In this document: piece by piece, positions 37,136-49,301 of the stretch
Numbering within the stretch: position 1 is the first letter of the stretch
Layout of the letters: every line of letters starts with the position of its first letter
Source of the DNA: Abelmoschus esculentus
Lineage: Eukaryota; Streptophyta; Magnoliopsida; Malvales; Malvaceae
Assembly: GCA_035048815.1 (NCBI GenBank)
Contig: JAUCBN010000034.1
Span: forward strand, 9,712,737-9,776,736
DNA length: 64,000 nt
Reading direction: 5' to 3'
Position numbers and translations under genes: made by a program
The notes under the pieces: generated by a model
Seen by the model: only the letters and a program-made list of their open reading frames with translations
Told to the model about the DNA's origin: nothing
Database searches by the model: none

Positions 37136-38339
37136 ATATGCATCGAATTTTATCGGGACCGGGTATCGATATAGGGTTTGGTGCATCGGTACAGGTTTAG
37201 AGAAAAAATAATTAAATCATTCGAAATTTTTTTGGGTATCGGTACTCGATGGAGGAGTACCGATATGGGTGAGTGACATTCCGATATTCCCTATAGTCGT
37301 ATCGTTACACGAAAGTCCCGTAAAGATACACTACCCTTACCGATATGCCCCTAGTTGTGTTCCAATACTCGAAGTCATCTTTAACCAATGGAATAGTGGT
37401 ACCGATACACTCTTCCGTATCAATACACAAAGACGGTTATAAAATTCAAAACTTGCTATGGGTATCGGTACGCTCCCCTGTGGACCGATACTCCTCTCCC
37501 AAATAGCCTCCCAAATATACCCTAACGTACCGATACACCCTCTAGCTGTACCGGTACGCCTAACCATAAATGATGGTCTGATTTTGGATTTCACCTAGAA
37601 ATTCCCCTTAACCTATATGGTTAAGTCTATAATCGTTCCAACAAATTATGTGGAGTACAAAGAGTGAGTTACTATCGATTTTACACTCTTAGAACGTTCT
37701 AATCTTGATTAGCCATTAAAGAGAGTTTCAAGCATTCAAACATGACAATTATGCAATCCAACCATAAATAAATCAAAACAATCATCCTAAGAGGCTCATG
37801 AAATGTAGGAGTCATAAATGTACTATCCTTAAGCAAGCAAAACCCGAATTAACAACAACCAAGATTCTCTTCACCTCCAAGCCTTTCTTCTGAGTTTGAA
37901 AATCTTTTTTCCACAAACCCAAGAGATATACATATTGGTAAGAAGATCTTGAGTTGTTGATTAACTTTCCTTTGATACCCAAATCGAGATTTTCACCCAT
38001 ACTAACAAGATTCCAAATTTTATCTTGTTTGAGGAAAGGAAAGAAGAAGAAGATGAGATGTAACCCCCAAAGATATCCCCTTTTTTCAACTTTTGCAGGA
38101 GAAATAAAAGGGGATATCAACCTTTTGTCTCCTTTAAGGGATAATTACTCAATTACTCTCTCTTAGACTTCCCTTAACCAAAACAACCCAACATCCAAGC
38201 CCAAAGCTCAAGTTCAACATAACGAAAAGTCAAACAAGACGAAAATGAGGCCCTACTAACTCGAACACTTGACCCATCACGATAGCCTGAGACTCGGGTT
38301 ATCATCCAACGTTGCCTAGGGAAGAACTAGATCGTTACA
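37136..38339 (-). repeat. gypsy LTR fragment related to element 2
   Basis: Read on the minus strand it starts TGTAACGATCTAG at 38339 with CCGAGTCTCAGGC shortly after. It then has a long stretch (37150-37580) full of TACCGGTAC/TACCGATAC words as in the 3' LTR of element 2. The other LTR end is missing near 37136 and no internal element sequence follows, so it is a truncated or solo LTR. Confidence 0.7.
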
Positions 38340-38340
38340 A

Positions 38341-39433
38341 AGGCAATCCAAAATGTGTTTCCTAATGCTAAACATCGAATATGTTCTTGGTATGTAGCTC
38401 ACAATGCACAAAGAAATATTGATGATCCAAATTTTATAAAAACTTCTAGCAAATGCATATATTTTTGGTGTACACCTCATGAATTTGATGCACAATAAAA
38501 GATAATTATTAAATAATTTAATATGAAAACCATCCGTAGATTGTAGAGAAAAGCAAAACCCATCTCTTATGGGCACAATCGTATATCATAGGTATTTTTT
38601 CTAACTTGAGGTTAACCTAAAGGTGTGAATCAATGAATACTTTTTTGGCTATTTTTCTTAAGTGCAAAAAGAAATATTTGATATTTATTCGTACAGTTAA
38701 ATATTTATAAGTTAAATGTGCTTAAACGAATTGAAAATAGATTTTACATGTACATAAAGTAAGCCGATGTAAGTAAAAAAATTAAAAGAGCTAGAAGGCC
38801 ATGCAACTGAATTGTATACGAGACAATCATATAAGACATTCCAAGAGGAACTTAAATTGGAGACATTGTATCATGTATTTCAAAAATGGGAAGATTTCAA
38901 TGATATTCAAACTATTTATCTAACGATATATCAAAACCAAACAAAGAATTTGAACTATAATTTGATATTATCATGCAAACCCTAATTTGTTGTTGTAAAT
39001 TCGAGATAATCAAGTTTCTATATAAACATGAACCGCACATTCTTAAGATGCAAGATAGCTCAAGTATCTCAAATTCATTGATTCTTAATTGATGGACAAG
39101 TAATGAAAAGGTTGGTTCCCCATTATTTATATGACATGATTCACTTCATTTCGTTCGATTTCTAATAGATGAGATTTATAGACTTACGAATAAACTTGAG
39201 ACATCATATGAAGGATGTTGATGACCAAACCATAATAAAAAAAATAATTGACCCATCAAAAAAAGATAAAAGTCTAGTTAGTGGATCCAAAAAAATCACA
39301 AGCAATAAAAGACCTCAATCTTAAATTTTTAAATCTGAAGAACATAATAAAGTCACATGTACTAGTTTGAAGCTAGGATTTTCAACACCATTGTCCACAT
39401 GTAATGATGATTTTTATGCTCCAAACATATAAT
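38341..39433 (+). pseudogene. FAR1/FHY3-type MULE transposase, C-terminal relic
   Basis: Translating across several frames gives the successive blocks of a FAR1-class Mutator-like transposase: VFPNAKHRICSWYVAHNAQ (about 38353-38409), RCESMNTFLAIFLKC (about 38621-38666), LEGHATELYTRQSYKTFQEE (about 38793-38850), and a degraded SWIM zinc finger CCCKFE...KHEPHILKM (about 38985-39050). The N-terminal half with the first catalytic Asp residues is absent; the LTR fragment at 38339 abuts the break. Frameshifts and stops separate the blocks. Such proteins either move MULEs or, when domesticated, act as light-signalling transcription factors; here it is a dead transposon gene. Confidence 0.65.
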
Positions 39434-39759
39434 TTTTAGAAACTACAATGAACAACATGTACTTGATCGATGAAAATGTCAGTATTTATTTATTACATTA
39501 TATGTTTGTTTCCTTTATCTGGTCAATTATAACATTTAAAGGCATGGGGTCTTGAGAATCAAGCCACTTCAATCATCATTTACTAGTTTTTCCGAGTCTG
39601 CCAAAGTACCTCAACATCAACTTGAGGTCTGACAAAATTATTGTTCACTTCTTTCTTCCTCTTTTCTTTATTATTGATTTGTGGTCTTTTTTTTTTTTTT
39701 TGAAAAGGCTTGTCTTTTTGCTAGAAGTCTCAACCTCACATTACTTCACTCTTGAGTGT

Positions 39760-40830
39760 TACTACTTAGGGTGTTATTTCTAACCTGCATTGTAAGTATT
39801 GATATAAAGATTTATAGGATATTTCTTTATGTAATGATCTTCTCCACAAATTATGTAGAATAACTCCATTGCATTCACAACCTAAACTTCATGAGGTTTT
39901 TACATTATTTCACTATGTTGGTAATATTAACAATATGAGCATTAATGGACAATAACACATCAAACTTATCTTTCTAGTAATTTTAATGTTAGTTCATAAT
40001 TTAGTAGCGGTGTATTAAAAGTCATTAGTGGAATTTCTTTCAAGGATATCATTTGTCTTTCGTATATTTTTACCAAATAATGATTTATTTTTTAAAACGT
40101 CAACCACTGTCTTAACATAATTGAATCCGTTATAAAAAATTTGTATTTGGATTTAATTTTGAAATCCATACATAGGACATCTCCTTAATAAGATTTAAAA
40201 TTTTTTCAGGCATCATACAAGATTTCATCATTAACTTGACAAAATATAATAATCTCGCTTTTCGATTTAACATTAAGTTTAAGTATGTAAAATCGTAACA
40301 AAAATTTCTGACATAAATCTTCCCACGAGGCAATAGAACAAAGTGACAATGAACTTAGCTAAAACTTTGCTCTCTTTCCAAGAAGATGTAAATAATTTTA
40401 GCTTTATTGTATACTTTGATACTCTATGTTACTAAAATAACTGAAAAACTTCTATGAATTGCTTCATGTGTTACCTTAAATCTTCGATCAATAATCCATC
40501 TAATTCTTCTATATTCACAAGAGTTTATATCATTACCAATTTAAGCTTAAAATTAGTAGTTTTTATCTCTAGACCAATGAGTTTTGGCATTAAATTTTTC
40601 ATAGACAATGTCAAGTGTTTTATAATAGGTCTCTTCATATCAATAATTGGGATAAATATCCGATTATGTAATGGTGAATTCTTTTGATGGTTTGGGACAC
40701 AATTCACCCCTTTATTGGCTTGTGAGCTATTTCTTGAACTTTCCTTTTTAATCTTCTTAAAATCCTTTCAATCTTTGGATCATATGATCAATCTTCCTTC
40801 ATAATATGGTGTTCCTGATCATACACCTGC
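39760..40830 (-). pseudogene. Athila-type gag relic
   Basis: On the minus strand, in order: DPKIERILRRLKRK (about 40780), VMINTLVNI (about 40545), HMKQFIEVFQLF (about 40470), a KLKLF block, SWEDLCQKFLLRFY (about 40320), EIIIFCQVNDEILYDA (about 40260), IFYNGFN (about 40125) and a knuckle-like CGEDHYIKKYP (about 39840). These follow the gag block order of the Athila/Tat elements at 43.0 and 54.1 kb in this window. Many stops and shifts. No protease or pol was recognised further left. Confidence 0.65.
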
Positions 40831-40884
40831 AAGAAAATAAGGATAAAAATAAGTAAAAGATGAATACGATAAATTTAGTTTCAA

Positions 40885-41726
40885 TCTCCGATAACTACGA
40901 TAAAAATTTATCGACTATGTGTTAATGTTTGGCAAAAGAATCAATAATAAATTATGAATAATACCAACAAATAATATTAAGAGTAAGTCTCTTAGGTGTA
41001 AGTATACATATCAATAAATAATACAACCATGAGTTGAGTATTGTATCCACGTGGATTTATCAAGTATTAAATTTTAATCCTACTTGTAATTATGTTGATA
41101 ATAAAGTGAATTCTTTAAATTGATGGTATATTAAAATTATGTAATGAAAACGAGAATTGTTTGATAATAAAAGTGTGTTTCAATTGAGTGATAACATTTG
41201 GTAGGGAATGTCTAGATTTTTCCCTAACAATGCAAGCTTTAATAACTTTACGCCTTGGATTTATTTTTGAGTATATTTAAAGCTTTATATTAATTAACTC
41301 AAATAAAGTCAAACTTTACTCTTAAGGGGTAAATTTACTTTTTGATGTAAACTTATCTTCTTGAAAATCTTCTATCAAAGGTTCTCTCTTTAGTATCTGA
41401 AAATCGCTTGTTACCCTTAAATCTGTTAATATATTAAGGTGTAATGTGCATATATTGTCAACTATCGTATGACAAAAAATTTAAAGAGGAATGCGAACAA
41501 GATAGAAAACATTGTCAAAGTAGATAAATTATTAAAAACTAAACATCGAATGAGTTTTAATCTCAAACATCTCTCACCAACTATAAAATCTTAGTTCATG
41601 GTTTAGGAGTTCATCCGTAAAATATTATAGTTTTTCATCATCGTATAAATAAAATTTCAATGGAGAGAGTGAGCAAGGAAGGAGGTCCATCGATACAGCC
41701 CTTCGAATGCTCTAAAACTCTCAGTC
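40885..41726 (-). repeat. decayed PBS and LTR of the Athila relic
   Basis: At 40885-40902 the minus strand matches TGGCGCCGTTGCTGGGGA at about 10 of 18 positions, the differences being mainly transitions, and gag lies at the expected distance. The AT-rich sequence to 41726 is then the 5' LTR. It probably continues beyond the element inserted at 41732 (flank after 49301), since both flanks read on without a break. Inference. Confidence 0.4.
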
Positions 41727-41731
41727 TAAGG

Positions 41732-41977
41732 TGATGCACATTTTTTAAAAAACGCTGTGTTTTATTTCTGTTTTCAAGTTTGTTATTTGTGTTTTAAGTT
41801 TTCTTGTCCTATACGTTGCGTTTTGGTATGATTAAATAGGAAGCTACAGTAACTCTTAGGGTATCGATTGAAATTTGGAAATATTCTATTGTCTTTTCTC
41901 CCTTTTCTTTGAAGAAATATAGACATTTTCTTCTTCTTCTTTCTGTTTTGTTAGATTTGGAGAATTAATCAATATAA
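41732..41977 (+). repeat. 5' LTR of gypsy element 3
   Basis: Starts TGATGCACA; aligns along its length with 49044-49296 (shared TTTATTTCTGTTTTCAAG, CCTATACGTT, AGAATTAATCAATAT). Confidence 0.85.
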
Positions 41978-41999
41978 AAGGCATCAAAAGCATTCTTCC

Positions 42000-42960
42000 T
42001 GGCACCTAATTGAAGGAGTGAAACCATTATCTCAACAAGATCTTACTAAAATATAGTCTGAATTTAATGCGATGATGATCCAATTGGAAGAGAAAATTGA
42101 TCAAACCATTACTTAGAAGGTTCAAGAGATTTAAGTAGAAATCAATGGCGTTCTATATGAGGTTCATGAACTGAAGATTTTGCTGCAAAAATTATTGGAT
42201 CAGACAGTGTCTTCGAAGGAGATTTTGACCGTCACTTTATTGCAAGTAGTTGCTACACCAAAAGTTAACATGGAAAAAGAATTTATGCCTACGAAGAAAG
42301 TGTATAAAAAATGGCCACAATAATTGAAGAGGTCGAAGTTGTTAAGCATTTCAATATAGTGTGTGAATGTTTAGCTGAGGTTCAAGAGTTGATGGATCCC
42401 TTAAAGGACAATATCCTAGACATCACTTTGGCAGAGGGTGACATTCAATTTTCAGCTGAATTGAATGTAGGTGAAGTGAGTAAGGTACGTGGGGACTCAA
42501 CTCTGTATATGAGCTTTGTTGAAATGGTTACTGGTATTTAGATAGGTAGTTTAAACTTGAATCCTACGTGTAGTTCTAAATCGAAGTTAAATAAAAAATT
42601 AATTACTCTGATGGATTGGATGGATACCTATGAAAATTTTAGGAGTAGACTTATTTTTGCAGCTGTGGGTTTTGTTAGAGAATATAGAAAGCAAATTGTT
42701 TTGGGTTACATTGATCTGAATTAGAATGAGAGTGTTGATGTTCTCTTATATTATGTGGTTTAATCATTCCGAAAAATTCTGATTGAGAAAATTGTTGATC
42801 CAAGTGGAACATACATGTTGAATAATCTTGAATGTAAGGTATATTTTTTTGGTATAATTTGTGATGAATTCTTGGAAAGATTAAAACCGATGAATCAAAC
42901 TAGGAAGGTTATAAACTATGAAGAAAGAAGTAGAATTTTGTGGCCTATGGATGATTGCAA
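42000..42960 (+). pseudogene. gypsy element 3 gag-like region, unrecognised in part
   Basis: The 5' coding part of the outer element. 42060-42300 encodes a heptad-like stretch (QLEEKIDQTI, VHELKILLQKLLDQ), as at the start of many gypsy gag proteins. 42311-42541 (76 codons) and 42815-42960 are open but match nothing I recognise. No zinc knuckle or gag core was found before Athila sequence begins, so part of gag is missing. Stops lie in between (42539-42541 and others). Confidence 0.45.
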
Positions 42961-42989
42961 CTATAAGGTTGTTGCTGGAAGATCACTTT

Positions 42990-44460
42990 CCAATAGCTTG
43001 GTTTATGATAGGAACAACCCGGGAGAACAAGGAGAGTACATACCAGAAATTGAAGCATACGCTCGAAGACTACACACCCAAACACTTTTGAAAAACGTAG
43101 ATTGCAACAACAAAATTTAGAATGTGATCTAGAATTTGCATCCCAAGTAGAATCACATTTTGATCACATAACTGAAGAGCCAATTCCGATGGCAGACAAC
43201 GATTAAACTATCCGTCAATTGACTGTGACTCCTGACGATAACCAGCCGGTGTGCATAACGTTTCCAAATGGAGAGACGTCATTCGCTCTAAAAACAGAAA
43301 TGATGCACCTATTGTCAACCTATCACGGTTTGCCGAGCGAAAATCCATATAAACATCTCAAGGAATTTCATATGGTTTGTTTGACTACAAAACCATAGGG
43401 AGTTTCCGAAGACCAAATTAAACTTCGCACCTTTCCTTTTTTTAGCTGATATAGCAAAAGATTGGTTATTTGATTAATCTTCTAATTATGTTACAACTTA
43501 GACTGCTATGGATCACCTTTTTCTTGATAGTTTTTTCCCAGCAGCTAAGGCGAGTGAAGTGAGGCGAAGTATCTTGAGTATCCGACAAAAGGATACGAAA
43601 AATTTGTATGATTACTGGGAGCGCTTTAAAAAGCTATGTGCTAATTGTCCACAACACGGTTTAAGCGAACAAACATTGCTCCAGTATTTTTATGAAGGTT
43701 TAACGCCTATGGATATGAAGGTAATTGATGCAGCAAGTGGAAGAGCACTTGTCAACATGACTCCTACTACGGCGAGAACGTTAATATCTACCATGGCCGC
43801 CAGCTCGCAATGATTTCACACTGCAAGTGAACTATCTTGACGGGTTCACGAGGTAAGTACAATTTCATTAGAAAATAAAATTGATAAATTAGTTGGCATT
43901 GTTCAATCTCTTGTTGCAGATAAAAAGAACACATCTAGACTTTGTGAAATATGTACAAGTCCTGAACTTCCGACTGATTGTTGTCCGATCATCCAAGAGG
44001 ATGATAAGGCCCAAGTGAATGCCTTAGGAAATTTCCCTGGACCTCCCTAGAGACCCTATAACCCTAATGCCAATACCTATAATCCTTGTTGGAGGGATCA
44101 TCCAAACCTAAGATACGGGTAAAACTTTAGACAGAACCAACCTTATCAGCAAGGACAATAAAATCAACAACCGAAATCTTCATTAGAATCTATTGTTGAA
44201 AGATTAGCGTTTTCCCAAGAGAAGTTCCAGAACTGAACTGAGGCTCACCTTTAGGAACTAGATAAGCAAATGTCTCAATTAGCACAAACTGTAGGAAGAC
44301 TAGAATCTCAAGGAAAACTTCCTTCCCTAACCGAGCTAAACCCAAGTGAAAATGTTAGTGCCATCACCCTTAAAAGTAGGACAGTTATTAATCCTAAAGT
44401 TCCAAAGGAAACTACTGCACAACTAGAAAAGGAGAAGGAAACGCAAACTTCCTAATCGTA
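42990..44460 (+). pseudogene. Athila-type gag (core inside element 3)
   Basis: Starts with PEIEAYARRLH (about 43046), the Athila gag opening. Then come ITFPNGETSFALK (about 43258), HLKEFHMVC (about 43360), and the best part 43508-43813 (NLYDYWERFKKLCANCPQHG, LLQYFYEGL). A zinc-binding CEIC...CC segment (about 43947-43985) and NTYNPCWRDHPN (about 44072) follow. Stops at several sites (for example TAA 43204-43206, and near 43398) break it. Function would be particle formation. Confidence 0.8.
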
Positions 44461-44610
44461 AGGTATGAATTCTTCTCCTATGCCAATATCCCCTTCTATT
44501 CCTCAAGAAACCACACCACCGTTTCCATCATGATTGGCGAAACATGACAAAAAGGTTGAGGAGAAAGAAATTATAGATGTATTAAAAAAGTACAAGTCAA
44601 TATACCTCTT

Positions 44611-47600
44611 TTGGAAGTGATCCTACAAGTGTCAAGGTATGCTAGATTTTTAAAAGAATTATGCACTACAAAGAGGAAATTGACTGGTAACGAGAAGGTG
44701 AATTTGGGAGAAAATATATTCGCGGTATTTCAACGAAAGATTTCGCAAAAAATGAAGGATCAAGTTATGTTCGCTATACCTTGTAAAATTGGGAATGTTT
44801 TAATTAATCATGCCATGTGTGATTTAGGAGCCTCAATTAATGTTATGCCTCTTTCGGTTTATAAAACAATTACTAACGAGCCTTTGAAGGAAACAAGAGT
44901 AACTATACAACTGGTAGATCGTTCTATCATCTATCCGAAGGGAGTGCTTGAAAATGTTTTGGTAAAAGTCGATGTTCTTATTTTTCCTACTGATTTTTAT
45001 GTCATTGATATGGAAAGTGATAGAACGAACACTTGTTCTGAAGTTCTTTTGGGATAACCATTTTTTAGTACCTCACATACAAAGATTTATGTAAGAAACG
45101 GTATTTTAACAATGGAATTTGACAGAGAGGTAGTAGAATTCGATGTTTACGAAGCGATGAAATATCCTGATCAAGTTGAAAGAATAAATTCTATTGACAT
45201 TGTTGATCCACTTGTTGATACATTCATAGAAACTAATTTGTTCAATTTGAAAAATATTTTTTTGTCAATTCTAATTTTATCTCTAGCTCCTTCTAAATCT
45301 AAACTTTTACCTTCGATTTTGCAGGCACCTGAAGTTGAACTTAAGAAATTACTAGATCACCTAAAATATGCATTTTTAGAAAAATATAACTCTTTACCGG
45401 TAATTATTTCAAGTAAACTTTCAAGAAAGGAGGAAAATAGTTTGGTGAGTGTATTGTGTGACATCAGCAAGCTATTGGATAAACCATCGCAGACATCAAA
45501 GGGGTTAGTCCTTCAACTTGTATGCATAAGATAAAAATCGAGGAAGGAGCGAAACCGTCTCGAGAAAGACAATGTCGATTAAACCCACCAATGATGAAAG
45601 TTGTGAAAAACAGATACAAAAAATTCTTGATGCCAACATCATCTATGCGATATCAGACAATAATTGAGTAAGTCCGGTCCATGTGGTCCCAAAGAAAACC
45701 GGAGTAACGGTAATAAAAAATTCGGAAGGTGAGTTAGTCCCGACACGAGTTCAAAATGGATGACGTGTATGCATCGATTACAGAAAGTTGAATTCGTTAA
45801 CTAGAAAAATCATTTTTCACTTCCATTTATAGATCAAATGATAGAACATTTAGCTGGAAAATCTTATTATTGTTGTCTTAATGGTTTTTCAGGTCTCTTT
45901 CAAATTCCCGTGGCGCTTGAAGATCAAGAAAAGACTACCTTTACCTACCTATTCGGCACATTCTCCTATCGAAGAATGTCGTTTGGACTATGTAACGCCC
46001 CAACGACATTCCAAAGATGTATGGTAAGCATATTATCTAACTATGTCGAGAAAGGAATCGAGGTATATATGGATGACTTCACAGTTTATGGTAATTCTTT
46101 TGATGAGTGTTTATCGAATTTAATAAAGGTTTTAAAACGATGTCTTGATTTCAATCTTTTGTTAAATTATAAAAAATATCATTTTATGGTTGATAAAGGG
46201 CTAATATTAGGACATATTGTTTCATCTGATGGAATTGCTGTAGATAAAGCTAAAATCGATATTATTCTCTCACTTCCTTACCTCAAAACTATGAAAGATG
46301 TTCGTTCCTTTTTAGGTTATGCAGGATTCTATCGCCGGTTCATTAAAAATTTCTCAAAGGTGGCGCAACCCTTGTGCAATTTATTGCAGAAAGATCAAAT
46401 GTTTGATTTTGATAAAAATGCATGGATGCTTTTGACGAACTGAAGGAAAATCTTATGTCAGCCCCAATCGTTCAGCCGCCGAATTGGAAGTACCCGTTTA
46501 AACTCATGTGTGACGCATCGAATATGAGCGTAGGGGCTGTACTTGGACAAAAATTTGGGAAGGAACTTCATGTGATAGCCTATGCGTCCAAAACACTAGA
46601 TGCAGCTCAACAAAATTATTTGACTACTGAAAAGAAGCTTTTTGCTATTATTTTTGCTTTAGAAAAATTTCATTCATATTTTTTAGGCACTAATATTATT
46701 GTTTACTCTGATCATGCAACATTGAAGTATTTGCTTAATAAAAGAAGCGAAACCTTGCTTGATCCGATGGATTCTTCTCTTACAAGAATTTAATCTCTAG
46801 ATTAAAGATAAAAAGGGGTGTGAAAACTTAGTTGCGGACCATTTGAGTCGACTTCCAAATCCTCAATATGGCGAACCAATCGAAAAAAATCCCGAGGAAC
46901 ATTTACTCCTTTCGCAAACGATGGTACCATGGTATGCGGACATCATTAACTATTTAGCCATAAGTATTCTGCCAGCCGATTTACTACGTTCCGAGGTAAG
47001 CCGAATTAGGCGAGAATCTCTATTATACATTTGGGATGATTCATACCTATGGAAGCATTATTCAGATAAGGTAATTCAACGTTGTGCTGCCAAAAATGAG
47101 GTAAATTCGATCCTTCAATTTTGTCATTCTTATTCTTGTGGAGGTCACTTTGGACCCAAACGAACTACGCACAAAATACTTGAATACATATTTTATTGGC
47201 CTAATATTTTTCGTGATGCATATTTATTTTGTAAATCTTGTGATAAATGACAACGTGCCGATAATTTAAGTTGTAGAAATGAGATGCCTCTTAATCCCAT
47301 TCACGTTTGCGAAATATTTGATGTATGTGGTATCGATTACATGAGTCCTTTTGTTTCATCTTTTGGTAATTATTACATAATTCTAGCTGTTGACTATGTT
47401 TCGAAATGGGTAAAAGCTAAGGCTACTCGTAATAATGATGTTAGAACCACTGCCAAATTTCTAAAGTCTTGCATTTTTTCCAGGTTTGGCACTCCAAAGG
47501 CAATAATTAGCGACCAAGGAACTCATTTTGTCAATTGAATCATTGAAGCATTAATGAAGAAATATGATGTCACTCAAAGAATCGCCACAACCTACCATCC

Positions 47601-47745
47601 TCAAAAAAATGGACAAGCCGAAGTTTCGAATCGAGAGATTAAATCTATCTTGGATAAAATTGTGAAGTCAAATAGAAAAGACTGGAGCCTGAAACTGAAT
47701 GATGCCTTATTGGCGTATCGAACTGCTTCCAAGTTATGTAGGGAG
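44611..47745 (+). pseudogene. Athila-type pol: protease, RT, RNase H, integrase
   Basis: Protease 44611-45057 has the Athila-style active site CDLGASINVMP (about 44818). RT spans 45540-46440, with CIDYRKLNS then YMDDF intact (about 46068). RNase H is at 46422-46793 (FKLMCDASN, VYSDHATLKYLL). Integrase has its zinc site at about 47121-47250 (last Cys region broken by TGA 47248-47250), GIDYM (about 47332), IISDQGTHF (about 47503) and NGQAEVSNREI (about 47608), so the D-D-E residues are present. Few stops are seen compared with elements 1 and 2, so this core is younger. It ends abruptly after LLAYRTAS, before the integrase C-terminus. Confidence 0.85.
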
Positions 47746-48900
47746 CTGTGGGATGTGAAACCATGAAAATTGAAGTGATAATTCAAAAATAAAAGTGGGT
47801 AGCCCTTGTGGATTCTAGTAGCAGTCATAATTCTGTGAGTTTAGAATTGGTGAAAGCCTGTGGATTGTCTGTAGAAAGGAGGCATCAATTACAAGTTACA
47901 ATAGCTGATGTAGGGTTGTTTCAAACACAAGGCATATGTAAAGAAGTTTATTGGGAGTAACATGGGCAAGTTTTCACTTTTAAATTTTTGGTGTTACCCT
48001 TAAAATGCTGTGATCTAGTTCTTGGGATCCCATGATTAGCTTCTCTGGGATGCATTCAATGGAATTTTTCAACCTTGACCATACAGTTTGATTATTCGGG
48101 AAGAACAATACAGTGGAAGGGTATTTTACTTGGGCTAAGTTAAAATTTTGAAGATAAAATCGAATCCAAAATCTTAAAAGGATCTAGGATCACTCCTGGT
48201 ATATCCTTGCTCACCATGGATATACAAATGATAATTCAGCTCCAAAGTAGGAAGATATCTGAAGATTTACAACAGTTGTTGTCAAAACTTGCTAGAGTTT
48301 TCAAAGAATCGAAAGGGTTGTCACTTGTTAGGGGACATATTGTGTTACAAAATGAGTAGGTTATTGTTTTTAAGACACATGAGGGGCATTACGAATTTTT
48401 AGTTATGTCTCTCGATTTAACTAATTTCTCTGCAAAATTGGTGTACTCTGAATCTTGGGAAGATCATTTGAAACACCTTCGGGAGGTTTTGAAACTGTTA
48501 AAGTAGAATCATCTACTTGTTAAATGTAGTAAATGTACCCTTGGAGCCATTGAAATGGAGTATCTTGGTTATCGCATTTCGGGAGGACTTATTACAATGG
48601 ACACTAACAAAATTCAGAGTATTTTATCATCCATTGTTAAGGAGCTTAGAGAAATTTTGAGGCTGCTTAAAAAACACATTGGATTAGCTCCAATTCAGTC
48701 AGGTTTACCTGTTGTGGGATTGGATGGAACTATAGTGAAAGAGTCTTTGAAAATTTTGGACAGGAGGATGATTAAAAGAGATAACTGAGCTGTGACAGAG
48801 GTATAGAGTGAACTCATTCATTCGCAGAAGATGCTATTTGGGAGTTGCTACACAAACTGCAAATGGACTATTTTCACTTTGATTATTGAGGACAAGGATC
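47746..48900 (+). pseudogene. gypsy element 3 protease, truncated RT and chromodomain
   Basis: Protease: LVDSSSSHNSVSLELV (about 47805; D-S-S for D-S-G) and CCDLVLGIP (about 48008). RT: GHYEFLVMSLDLTNFS (about 48385) jumps directly to LVYSESWEDHLKHL (about 48440), so the catalytic DD box is deleted; then KCTLGAIEMEYLGYRISGG. RNase H and integrase are missing. The tail ILDRRMIKRDN (about 48752) and a WELLH block (about 48830) belong to the C-terminal chromodomain region of such elements. Dead, needing help in trans even before the stops arose. Confidence 0.7.
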
Positions 48901-49108
48901 TTCTTGAAGAAATGAATATTGATATACAAGTTTAAAAAAAAGCTGCATTTTATTTCTGTTTTCAAGTTTGTTATGTGTTAATTGCAGATGGACTATTTCA
49001 CTTTGATCATTGAGGACAAGGATCTTTTTGAAGAAATGAATATTGATACACATCATTTAAAAAAAGCTGCGTTTTATTTCTGTTTTCAAGTTTGTTATGT
49101 GTTTTAAT
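48859..49108 (+). repeat. 125-bp tandem duplication at the PPT/3' LTR junction
   Basis: Two adjacent copies (48859-48983 and about 48984-49108), each starting GCAAATGGACTATTTT or GCAGATGGACTATTTC and ending TTCAAGTTTGTTATGTGTT. Each contains GAGGACAAGGATC and the first bases of the LTR. Confidence 0.85.
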
Positions 49109-49296
49109 TTTAAGTTTGTTTTTCCTATACGTTACGTTTTGGTATGGTTAAATAAGAAGCTACAGTAGCTCCTAAAGTATCTATTGAAATCTGAAAATAT
49201 TCTGTTGTCTTTTTCCCTTTTTCTTTGAAGAAATATAGATTCCTTCTTCCTCTATTTTTTTATGTTTTGTTCGATTCAGAGAATTAATCAATATCA
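49044..49296 (+). repeat. 3' LTR of gypsy element 3
   Basis: Starts TGATACACATC, ends AATATCA directly before the target duplication TAAGG. Confidence 0.85.
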
Positions 49297-49301
49297 TAAG
49301 G

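Larger units (their letters stand above)
41732..49296 (+). mobile_element. Ty3/gypsy element 3 (short LTR, chromodomain) with Athila core inside
   Basis: Two similar LTRs of about 250 bp (41732-41977, 49044-49296) are flanked by perfect 5-bp duplications TAAGG (41727-41731, 49297-49301). An initiator-Met-like primer site (GGCATCAAAAGC, about 41980-41991) follows the left LTR. Its own sequence is a coiled gag-like start (42000-42300), protease and partial RT (47760-48640) and a chromodomain-like end (about 48710-48860). Between lies an Athila gag-pol segment (about 43000-47740) of different ancestry and without LTRs. Short LTRs with a chromodomain suggest a Reina-like lineage; this is inferred. 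Confidence 0.85.

Noticed and set aside
45838..46443. Active reverse transcriptase in the Athila core
   Set aside because: The YMDD box is intact, but the frame is broken on both sides and the integrase end is missing.
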